Part shown: in pieces, positions 14,801 through 26,800 of the stretch
Numbering within the stretch: the first letter of the stretch is position 1
Layout of the letters: each line of letters starts with the position of its first letter
Origin: Tanypteryx hageni
Taxonomy: Eukaryota; Arthropoda; Insecta; Odonata; Petaluridae
Reading direction: 5' to 3'
DNA length: 64,000 nt
NCBI GenBank assembly: GCA_028673005.1
Contig: CM054116.1
Coordinates: forward strand, 96,636,207-96,700,206
Made by a program: the position numbers and the translations under genes
The notes under the pieces: generated by a model
Database searches by the model: none
Seen by the model: only the letters and a program-made list of their open reading frames with translations
Told to the model about the DNA's origin: nothing

Positions 14801-17800
14801 AAAAAATTAATTGAAAATTATCATGTCATCATATGTATACGTCATTGGCTGTAATCAAAAGATTATAATGCAGTCTAAGCATTAAATCAATGCTGTTAAG
14901 GTATGGATTATCAATTCTCATGAAAGGCATTGTAGTTGTTGTTATGGTAGTTAATATTTTTTATTGTTGAAAATCGAAAAACTTTTCATAATTTTATGAT
15001 TAAAATGAAATTGTTAGGTCCCTGGTGTGGAGTAATTTCCCCTAAACCAGCATGTGAGCTCTTCCTTTTTGTTGTTTTTATGGTTATTAGAAGGTTTCTG
15101 CATTTTTTATTGGTACTAATCTCTAGTACTTCTCCTTTATCCCTTCTTTTAAATTAAAGAAATATTTCCCATGATGAAATATCTCTCCGAAAAATTAATG
15201 TTTTTTCAAGGTGAGATGAAATGCTTGCAGAATGCAAGCACCTTCTACTAATATACTGATAAAAGTAGTTGGTGGTTGCATTCTGCAAGTATTTCATCTC
15301 ACCCTGATAAATATATGAATTTTTCAGAGATATTTTTTAATTCAAAATATTTCACCTCTGAACCAATTTTCGTTCTTTCATTGTGGAAAAAATTATAAAA
15401 AATACCTAAAATTTGCAATGTTAACAATCTTATTATTTTTCCTTTTTGCCAAATTTTAACGTTGTAGCTCATCTAGAAGTGAAATAATTTTTCTTATTGT
15501 TTAAACTTGGAAAAATTTATAACGGCCTCAATACCAATTTCAAGGAAATACTTAAATGTGTATTTGTGCATTTGCATTGTCCTCTAAATAAATTGAAAAT
15601 TTCAGCTCCCTAACTCGCCTCATATGACCTAACCATTCACCTATTTGTTTAAACTTATAAATTTTTAACTGCCAAACAAATTAAAATATCAAAATTTGTG
15701 CAATCCCTATTTTGTTTTATTACAAATTCTACCTAAATAAAAATTTCAGCTCTGTAGCACATCAGAAAATACATAAACCTTGAAAATTTGTTTAAATAAT
15801 TTCGAATTTTTTAGGGGCCGTATTGTAGAACTTTTTCTAGATTTTCGTTTTTTCTAGTCAGTTTTGCACAATCCTACTGACAAAAAAATTTCGAGACTGC
15901 CGCTTTTCTGGAAGTGCCTAAACGTTAGTATCCTCTTATATATATGTTATCTATTATATATTATGTTATATGTTACTCCTCCTCTGTAAGAAACGTCTAT
16001 ATCATTATGTAGACGTTCCTTACAGAGGAGGAGTAACATATAACAGGAACTGTTGAACAAGCAGTGCGGTGTGTGCTGGTGCGTTGTCATGGTGGAGCAG
16101 CCAGTCCTGCGATGTCCACTTGTCTGGATGTTTCTGCCTGATGCTCTTTCTCAGTCGTCACAGAACTTCAATGTAATAATGTTGGTTGACTGTCTGGCCT
16201 TGTGGAACGAATTTCCTGTGCACAATCCCTTTCATGTCAAAAAATACAATGAGCATGCTCTTCACATTGCTCTTGACCTGTCGTGCTTTCTTGGGTCTTG
16301 GGAAGTTAGCACTTCTCCACTGTGATGATTGTTGTTTTGTTTCAGGATTATTCATAAACCCAACTTTCGTCTCCTGTAATGATCTTAGAAAGAAAGTTTA
16401 GGTCATTTTCAAGGCTTTTTTGAAGGTCCCAACAAATGTTTGCGCGATGGTTTTTGTCTAATAGACAATAGAAAAAGCCCCTTTTTGCCGCAATCCAATT
16501 GTATGTATCAAATACATTGTGCTATGCGATTTTGCTACATCATCAACAAATGATTTATTTTGTCAGGAAAAGATTTTCTGTTAAAAAAGAAGAATGCTCA
16601 TAATCAAAATTAATTACTGCATTACATCGATGGCAGGAAAACCGTATTTACCCGAATCCAAGACGACCTCGAATCTAAGATGATCCCCCTTTTAGCAGAC
16701 TGTCAAAAAAGAAAAAAGATTTTATTTGGTGTACATTTTGAACACACGTATTCAGTGTAGGTATACTAGTTCATTCATTAATTTAAATGGTTGGTTTCAA
16801 ATTTTTGTATGAAAAAATTAATGTATTTTTTAAATTAAGACTTGATTAATTGAATTCCACATTGTAAGTTTGCAATGAAAAATTACAGTAGATACAGTTA
16901 TTTTATCATGTTTCATTTGTTTAAAAAACATCGATTAAATGCGTAATCATACTTCCTATGCTTCTATGACAACTCGTCGCAGTCAGTTCGTCACACGTTA
17001 ATTCATCATGGTCAGTTTGTCGTGCATCAATAATCAATAAAAAATTTGTTGTGCATAAATACATTGCACAACCAACCAAAAGTGTATCCCCCTGCCATAC
17101 AGCAGTCATAGTGTTTCGCCTTCCAATTTGTCATGCAACTAAATTGTCATGCGACAAATTTGTCTAGCGATGTATTGATGCCCTATGAGTTTGTTGTGCG
17201 ATGTACTAATGCATGACAAATTTGTCGTGCGACGAATTAACACGCCATGAATTGAAGCATGACTAATTGACGGTAAATTGACCATGATGTATTGACAGTA
17301 TACAATTTCGTACTTGAGTTTAAGATGACCTCCAATTTTTGCCAGCTGAAATTTGGGAAAAACGTCATCTTAGATTCAGGTAAATATGGTACTACATACT
17401 TTAAAGGAAATCATTTTATGGAATCACGCTTTAGTTGCTGCCACGCATTATGAGTGCTCGTTATATTTGAGAATTCTGAGACTCTTGGAGCATGGGCTCA
17501 GTATGTTGTGCACGTTATGCACGAGGTGAGGGTAAATGTTTAGGTACTTCTAGAAGGATGATAGTTGGGAGCACGAACGAAGGTGGGTGAGTCAAGATTA
17601 CTGCGCAAAGAGAGAGAGAGAAATACATGTTACATTGATGCCAAACTGCCAGCCTGCATAAGCTTATGCTCGGAAAACAATGCATGATGCACAAAGTCCT
17701 ATGCCGCTAATCCACAAGCATTTGCCGTTTGCTCTTGACAGCTGGCAACATTGTAACCAGCTGTATGTGTTGAATCATCTGCATGCGCAGACTCATTTTT

Positions 17801-20800
17801 GAAATACTGATACACTTTATATATGATTTCTCTGGCTTGTTTGTGCAAAACCTTGCGTTTATTTCCTTCTCCCTCCATTTGAGAACAAAACAAGATGGTA
17901 TTAAAATCTCAATTGTAGAGCACGCAAATAAACACTAAAATCATGCTGCAAATATAAGTACCTCACGCCAAGAGCTGCTGTAACTGACTGATGCTGATTT
18001 GCCAAGTGAAGGAGCGACGAAAACCACGTAACATTCCTTGCCTTTGGCGCATCCAGTTGCCACCTGCCTTCGTTCGTGCTCCCAACTATAGGTACAACCA
18101 ATGGAAAAAATTGAAAATTCAAAAAACATTAATTTTAAAGGAGTTATTTTCAACCCCATTGCTCCATTTAAAAATCTCACAAGAAAAGCATGGAAATCTG
18201 TGCAGGGCTTTATAAAATTGCATTTTAAAATTTGTTAAAATTAAGATAAAAACTCAGGAGAAAAACAGTTCTATACCTAAAAGGATGAGTTTTATTGTTT
18301 TTGAAGACGAAATTCAAATTGCTACCAAATTGGCATATAAATTTGTTTTTAATCAGAAAAAATTGAGTTTCAATAATAAAAAATATCAGCATCCGAGAAA
18401 ATTTTTAACAATTGAATTATGGTTTTACGAAACTGTGGAAGCAGTAATGCTATATGCTTCTCTTAATAACAACAAAAAACTATGATGTTGTATGTAGTTC
18501 ATAATTTCCTTATCAGGATACATATTAAAAGGCACAAACGGTGATGCAATAATCCTAGCAAACAAAATATTCAAATTTTTCCATAAATTTATTGTAAATT
18601 GTCTTAATGATGATTATTGTTATTGGTAATACAGTACGATCCTAGTCTCAAAACTTGAAATATGAAAACTTGATGCCAGCCGATTGCCAGAGAATTTGGA
18701 AATAACTGATACGTGACAAAATTCCGAGGAAAATTAGAAATATATTATGTTAGAACTCTTGCAATTTATTATTTATATGGCTTCTGCGTGGCTCAAGAGC
18801 TGTTGCCGTGGAAATCCCATTGGTTTATTTATGAGTTTAGATATTGGTGTATGGTGATTTTTTTAAAAGCGCTTGCTCATATAAAAAAATATAAAATCCT
18901 ACATACAATATTACATTAGAAAAACCTAATATTAACAGAAAATACATATTCAAAGTTAGAACCTTCTTAATCCTGTGTTTGTGTTTTGCTTTTAATTAAT
19001 TTTAAAATGAAAATAAGTACTGGAACTGAGCCCCTGATCTTATGATAGACAAAGGTTGCTTGAGATAGATACCAATATATTGCACATATTTTAAAGATCC
19101 AATAAATTATTGATATCCACCTCGAAAAAAAGCATATTTTGCTATCAAAATAAATTTGTATGCCAAGTATTTCAAAATCGATGGTGAGAAAATTAATTTG
19201 CATTCCTTCAGGCTTGATATGGTTTAAGTCCGAAATTTGCATGATAATTATCAATAATTTTAAAATGAAAATAAAAATATGACTCCCATCCATGTGTTAT
19301 TCAAATGGAGAAATGAAACACTTGTAATAGAACCCTTGACCTTACTGTAGACCTTGAAGTCTAAAATTTAAAAGGGCTAAGGCTGAGTAAATCCTGAAAG
19401 TATGGTTCAAATGGGATTTACCATTCTTGGGAAATACAGCACTCCTAACAAACAGACAATGTGGGCTTTTATTTTAAAGATGCATGCTCCTGGATCTTAT
19501 GCCACTGGTGGTACATACAGCATTTCCAAGCACACAAACAGACCTGGGAAAATATATAGTAAAATTATGTGAGTTAAGTTAATTTGGATGAGATTTAATG
19601 GGTGGAATACTTTATGATATCCTTTCATAGTTAATAAATTTATAATTTATAAATGTCACAATAGTTCTTAGATTTATCACATACAGTATGTCCTCGGTTT
19701 AATGTCGCTTCGGTTAATGTTGATTTGCAAAAAATACTACTCGTATTTGAATTAACGTCGTCAATGATTTGAGTTAACGTCGTTCTGTCTCAGCTCTGAA
19801 ATAACACGGGAAAAATTCTGCATAGATGACATGCGTATCTGTTATGCAGTGCTTCTTTAGTTGTGGCAGATCACCTTATTAGAGTGAAAAAAACAATTTT
19901 GGATGACGTATCTCTCTATAATTTTAAAATGTTTTGAGACACTACACCAGCAGACTTCACAAAAAGAGGGGGGGGAGTATTTACCGTGGGTAATATGGTG
20001 GATGATGGAGTGGATGAAGTGTTGGGAATAGCTCGTGCAACCTTAGGGCAGTGGCGTGCAATCTTTTTCCAATGCTGGACTGCATTAGTATTTCAGAGTA
20101 CCTCGGTGGGCTGCATTTAAAATCACAGTTGTTTCGAAGGGTCGCATCTAATGTCTCATATGGTTCAATGGTTCGCATCAGACTTTAATCCTTAAGAGAT
20201 CGTGCACTATATTGTTACATAAGTCACGCACGGTCATTTTGACCTCTGAAAACTTTTACCAGTTTAAAAGGTAAAATAAATAAAAACAGTTCCCTAGTAG
20301 GTTTAGTAAATGAATTGTTGGTCTGTAAATCTCATTTCCAACGACTTTACTGAAAATTGAATGACAAAATCAAGGCGTCTTACTTGGAGTGAGCAGAGAG
20401 GGATTGACACACATAGCCCATGGAGCGGACAAAAATGCCTCGTGGTGGTAATGGCCTCCTTCTCTAAGTTTCCCCAGCAATCATAAAAACCATCTTATCC
20501 TCCTTCCATAGAAACCTTACAAGCTTTGTGAGTTTTACAGAAAGGAAGATCTGCTGAGTGCCCCATTTATGTACTTAAAATTATTCTGTGCTATTGGGAT
20601 AACTTGAGTTTAACGTCTCCAGATTTTCTTCTCGTTTGTATCAGCTGTGACTCAACAGAATGGTTATCCTTCTTTGGGCCTAATGAAACTCTCAGTTCAA
20701 TAAAAACAACTAATTAAATGTTTCATTTACCTCTATTATGGTAGATTTTCATTAATTATACAGTAACTGCTGTAGGAAATAATTTGTTTGTTGCATTTCT

Positions 20801-23800
20801 TTTCTAGCAATGTAAACTCATGAACTTGCGTTCACAAAAGTGTTCATGGCTCTTTGTAAACTTTCTAGTAAAAACTCGGCACTCTTGTTTGTACGACTAC
20901 ATTTTGCTGTATTGGTATAATGTAGCTCCTTTTTCTTGTAACTAGAGGTACTATCGTGAAATGTAGTCTTTTCCGATTTTGGGCACCTTGAAATGTAGTT
21001 ATGTCGTACTATTTGTTTATTTTATGCCATTTCTGTTAATGTGTGGTTTTATTGATTTATTTGTGTTCTGATACCATTCATTTCATACGTGGCTCCATAA
21101 AATATAATATATAAGGTCTTTTTATGTTTCAAGAGGTTTTTAACCTGAGATTTTGGAACCAATTATATTGTATAACATGGGTTCTTATGGGAAATATTGA
21201 TTCATTTAATGTTGTTTCATTCTACGTCACTATTTTCAAGAACGAATTGACAGTGTTAATCGAGGACACACTGTATTTCCTTTAAAAATGTTTTTAATTC
21301 CGTGCTTTTATCAAAATCCTTCGGATATAGTGTCAACCTTTATTACAGGTGGTGATAATGCAATGTTGGCAGAGTATATTAACTCATTGTTTCTAAAATT
21401 GTAGAAACATATTACCACTGTAATATTTTAATGTTCTTATGTTATGTATTAATTCTTGAAACCCAGAGCATCAACTGAAAATAAAATATTCAATTTAGTT
21501 AAACACAACTTTACATTAATTCATTGTGATGATTTATGATTGAACAGGTTTTTTGGTTTTAACAGAAAGATAAGCACACATAATTATTTTTATGTGATAA
21601 AAGTTTCTGAAACTCATTTTCTTGAGTTTTTCTGTTACATGACTGTTGTAAGCATTCATCAAAAATGCAAAGTTCTTATTCTGTAAAATATATCAACATG
21701 ATGTTTCTGAATACCTGCCTAATATACCACTTATTTAGCAAAATAATTATGCTGAAGTTCTTATAAGTTATAAGCAGTGGTGGATGTGTACGTTTGCTGC
21801 CTCAAAACCATTAGTTTGGCTGCCCCCTGTTTATGTTAAAAAGTCATGAAAATTTTTTTCCATAGACAGTTATTTGCATTAATATCAAATTGAATTTAGG
21901 TTTAAAATAGAAGTAATTTTACAAAATTTATAACGTAAAAATTTCAAAATTTGGCTACCCCCAAGCCTTAGTTGGTCTTTTTGCAGATCTGCCACTGGTT
22001 ATTAGGTATATCCCTGTGCTAGAAAGTGGATATTTATTTCTTTCTACTAAAAAAATCAATTTTTAAACCATTATTTTTAAATTGACAATGTTTTCTTATA
22101 AAATAGATACATATTGCATTTTTGCATAAAAATAGCTTTAAATCTCCTAAAGTGGGTTGTATATGGATTTTTCATGTGATAACTATACTGCTAAATAACT
22201 GCAGATGCTTTTTATTAAACACACCATAGAGCTCTTGGCACTAATCATATTAATCCCAAAATTCCTGGTTAGTTAGTGTTGAATACTACTTCAAAGTTAG
22301 ATGAAATACCCAAGATAGTTAGTGAACCATAATGAAGGTAATTTTAGAAATTGTATTTGTTTGTGAACTTCACCTCCCATTAAAATTTTAAACATGGGTT
22401 AAGTTCTGCAATAATTGGATAAATTTTACCATACTGCATGGTATTAATAGTGTCTGATCCAGTGTTGAAATTTAAAAGCTGGCAGTCCAACTTATAAAAT
22501 TTCCTTAGTTACATTTGAAGAAGTCTCAGATTTTCTCAAAATTTTAGAAATAAAATACCTGGGATACTCCAAAATATACATATGAAATTATTCTTTGGTC
22601 AATATTTTTTTAGATTTCACCTGTTAACAGTGATATATTTTCTGCACAGGCATTAACCTGTTTGCTATTACAAATAAAGAAAGATGGATAGGTACACTGT
22701 GTAGTTTGATTTAATTATACCTATACTGAAACAAAGACATTTTCACTGAAACTTCATGGCTTGTATAATGGAAAATTATGTGTTGGTAAGTTTTTGCTCC
22801 CAGTCTTCAGATAATTCTGATTAATATAAAGTTATAGGCATTTAGGTATTGGTAATCTAAAAAGATCATTAGGGGTTCTTTTTCCTTTCTCTTCTTCCAT
22901 TTTTATTCATTGTTCCTGTAGCATTGATTTCCATAAATTTCTATCCACCTCAGTTTTAATTGAGCAGTGTTTGATTTCCACTCGTATCAGTTGGGGAATT
23001 ATAAAACAGGTGTGCCTGTGGGCTGTATGCTGCTTCCTCACTCATTATTGTTAATGCCACCCATCAAATAAAATGTTGCCCTGGTATAGTATATTATTGT
23101 CATCTGTGTATACAAAAATGTCAGGTGAAAGATGACTATATCAGCATTATCCAATAGTATTTCGAGGCCTGCCATTTTTGTGGCAGACATTACTGCATTC
23201 ACCTCATATTACAATTATGTATATGAAATCATACTATTAAAAAAATTGAGTGTCTGTCTAGGTATTCAACCAGAAAAGGTAATTGGTGAATTTATATGGA
23301 ACTAATGATTCGATTTGGACAAAACTTTTGCTGTTTGTTCGAGGTGACCTGCATTGTGTTCCAGGGGGGAGTTGTTAATTCCAACCACTCCAATAAAATA
23401 AATATTTTCCTTTATTTAATTTCTTCCATTTGAATAACAGATGAACGGATGTATCGTAGTTTTTATTTGCACTTAAAATTTACTTAAAATCAAGATATGA
23501 AGTTAGGACTAGAACCCAAATTTGAAGAAAAGAATGAGGTTTTATTTACCTACCATCAAATTTCAAATACGAGCCAGATACATCCAAAATTGTGCTTTTT
23601 AACAACAAAATCACAACATTTTTTTAAACAAATTTTTTGTTATCACAGTGACCCAATTGTTGTCAATTACATTCTCTACTCCCGGGGAAAAGGAGGGGCA
23701 GGAGGTTATTGTTAACTGCATGCACAGACAGCACGTTGAAAAAGAATAAAGGGAAGCAGGAAAATGGAGAGTTGGGGAATACAGCAATATAGGAAATAGT

Positions 23801-26800
23801 GGGAGAAAACAAGGAGAGGTGGAAAATGTATTTAGTTGCTGTAAGGCATTGTAATTAAATGGTTTGTCACAAACTATCGATGTTTTACCATTATTTTTTC
23901 TCTGTTTGTGATTCCTTTTATTTTTTTGTCTTCGCAGTTCTTTCTTTGTTCTTATTTGTTTGTTCCTTGTTTTGCCATTCTCTCCCTACATTTGATTCTT
24001 TTTTTCTGTTTGTTCTTCGTTTATTATAATATTTTTTGACGTTTCTCAAATTTTCCCAGAGTAGAACTGCGAGCTCTCTACTAGTATTAATAAGAAAATG
24101 TGAAAAAGATTGCCGTAATGTAAATTAATTGTTAACTTTTAGCTTTCCACTAATTTATCAAACAATGTCAAACTTGATGATGTAGTTACTATGCTGTAGT
24201 ACATTGATACCCAGGTCATTGATTTAATTAATCAGTGGAATGCTACAAAGATACTTTTTCATTTCTATTGCTGCACTTAAGTGACAACCGCACAGCTGTG
24301 TCTTTCTGTATGGCCTTGATAATACATTCATGGCCTAAGAAATAAAAATATATATGACTGATGAAGAGCATCAATTCATCACAGGTCTGTGGCCAATTCA
24401 CCAGATGGCAATTGGTGACTGCATTGGACGTTGCAGGATTATATGACCTAATTGTTATATAAATATTTAATTAAATAACATTAATTGACCATCAGGTTTT
24501 GCTGTATGCCAATATCTTTTGGTGTTTATAAAGTTGACCCCTTTCTTTTTCTTAACCAATTATGAATCATTTTCATGGAGTGAGCCTTCCATAATTAGTT
24601 TCTTGGTGTCTTGAATCCTATTTTCCCAAGATTGCCTTCTATCAAAGTATAATTTAGAGTTATGCATAATATTGAACTTACCATTCATGAATTTGGCCAT
24701 TGGTTTGACTTCAAATCTCCCTTTTAATTGTCTTTAAAGGAAAGCATGACTTGAGAGATGCTAGTATTCCATTAAAAAATTTTGAACCATAGAAGCCTCC
24801 ACCAAAGTATTTTAAATGTATATTTCATTCCTGTTGTAGATCTGTTGCGAGATTTCTTATGTGTTTTGCACATGTTTTGGCATTTTGATTTTTATCAATA
24901 CTGTGTCCCTTTTGCCTTCTTGAATCTCTTGTCTTTTTCTAGTATGTATGTATTGCTTTTGTAATCTGTAGAAATATGTTTTCCTTAAGCAACAATGTTT
25001 TTATTTCCAAAGCTTTGAAATTTAAGTTTTCAGTGTTATCCTGTTGTACCACGATGCATTTTCTTAATTTGCTTTTTGCTAGGCATTTTTATTTACAATC
25101 CCCTTGTAGCTTGTCATGTATTTGTTTCTGTTGGGACGTAGTGATTCCCTGCATTCTCAACACCCTCCTGCTCCGTAGGACCTGCTTCTCTGCACCGCTG
25201 CACAGCTCTCTTCTCTGAAATGGCGATTGCCCCACCAACAGGACGAGGACGCTGGAACACCACCACCAATGGCCACAATGGAATAATCACCAATGGACAT
25301 GTGGGTGGCGGCAACAATATCATAGCTTGTGGTTTTGCGAACGGCATCCGAGGTTCTACTCCTGGAAATGGAAACCGAGGCGGGAGAAACAACAATATGG
25401 GAACCAATAGATGGGATCCTGGGCAGCAGGGGCCACCACAACAGCAGCAGCCTAAGAGATCTGTTCCATGGGTTACAGCTCCACAGAATCGTGGTGGAAA
25501 CCAGCGCACTGGAGGACCTCCAAGACCAATACCCAATGGAAATATGGGAAATGGGTGAGCATTCCATAAAGTTTTTATTTACTTTAATTCAGTTTGTTTC
25601 TAGGACTGACAGGGATTTGAAATGTGGCAATTGTAAAATACTTGAAAAATTGATGTGAAAGATACTTATATCTTATGTAATAAATTCACTGGAATGCTGG
25701 CACCAGAGAGACTGGAGTATAGAGGAACTGTTTTCACTTTTAACATCATTTATCCCCAACCTGCCCCCTAGTGACTGGATATTTTAAAGAGTCATTTCTC
25801 AATATGACACTAATGCATTTAAAATATCATAATTTACTTAATTATCAATATTTTAAATGAAATTTGTAAGTCTTATTTATCCATCATGCTTTTATTTTGT
25901 TGTGGTTACATACAGTGCTCAAATTGGAAAATTTTAATAATGGGAATGCTAGTAACCGAAACATCTTACCTGATTTTTTAACAAGGGGAATGCTATGGAC
26001 TTCATTTTGTATCAAGTAGAGCAATGTTCCTGTGCGTTCCCAGGCAGTTTTTAGCACTGCTTACATAGTTATTGAAGCATGTCTCCTTTTGTAGCAGAAC
26101 CAGGCAGAATATCAAATATATCTACTATCGCTCCTAATTTTTTTGCTGCAGTTTTGGCTATCCATGGTAAAATGTTGGTAATATAAGGAACTGGTACAGC
26201 AAGTAGTGCACCTATGCCAGACTTATTTATTGTTGATATTTTTTTATTATTTTTGTTGTATTGCTGAAAAGACTGTGATTTCATTGTAGATAACTGCTTA
26301 ATTAAAACCATATAGCCACTTTATAAATTCAGGAATATTTTGTATTCAAAATGAATTTCATTAATAAAATGTCACTTCTGGCAAATCAAACCTTTCTCGT
26401 GTTATCAGAACATAATATGCATACGCTGCTACTAAGTTAGTAATATGTGCTAATCTAAAGATAGTTTAATTAATTGTAAGCTTGAAAAGGAACTATGTTG
26501 AGCCCAAAAGAAAATTATTTAGAGTAAAAGTTCACAGGCATTTACAAACGTGTTGCAGATAAGATAGTGTTAATTCTGAAGGAGCTCCAGGAAATAGATG
26601 AACAAGCAGAAAAAGGACCAATGCTGGCTAGACATTTTTAAAAGGCCTAATATATGCTTTATAAAGAATCTTAAGAGTATATTTTACTTGTTAATGACAA
26701 TACTTCATTGATTTACATGCTTGACTGTTATTTTGTAATAAATATACATTTATTCTTATTATAATACATACATTTAGTCTTGTGACCCGGGAAACCAATC

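Larger units (their letters stand above)
3907..25241 (+). other. Giant intron of gene 1, transposon sink
   Basis: This is 21.3 kb between helicase exon 3649-3906 and tail exon 25242-25554. The matching intron of gene 2 (59306-59454) is 149 bp. The excess is largely mobile DNA, listed separately. All transposase frames in it are broken. It contains no host exon that I can recognise. Confidence 0.75.

Noticed and set aside
17701..18215. Several short frames on both strands
   Set aside because: They fall inside or next to the 17572-18088 MITE and show no protein family.
25114..25567. Long minus-strand open frames over the gene 1 tail exon
   Set aside because: They are shadows caused by the biased Gly/Asn/Gln codons of the plus-strand exon; splice phases and family resemblance support the plus strand.
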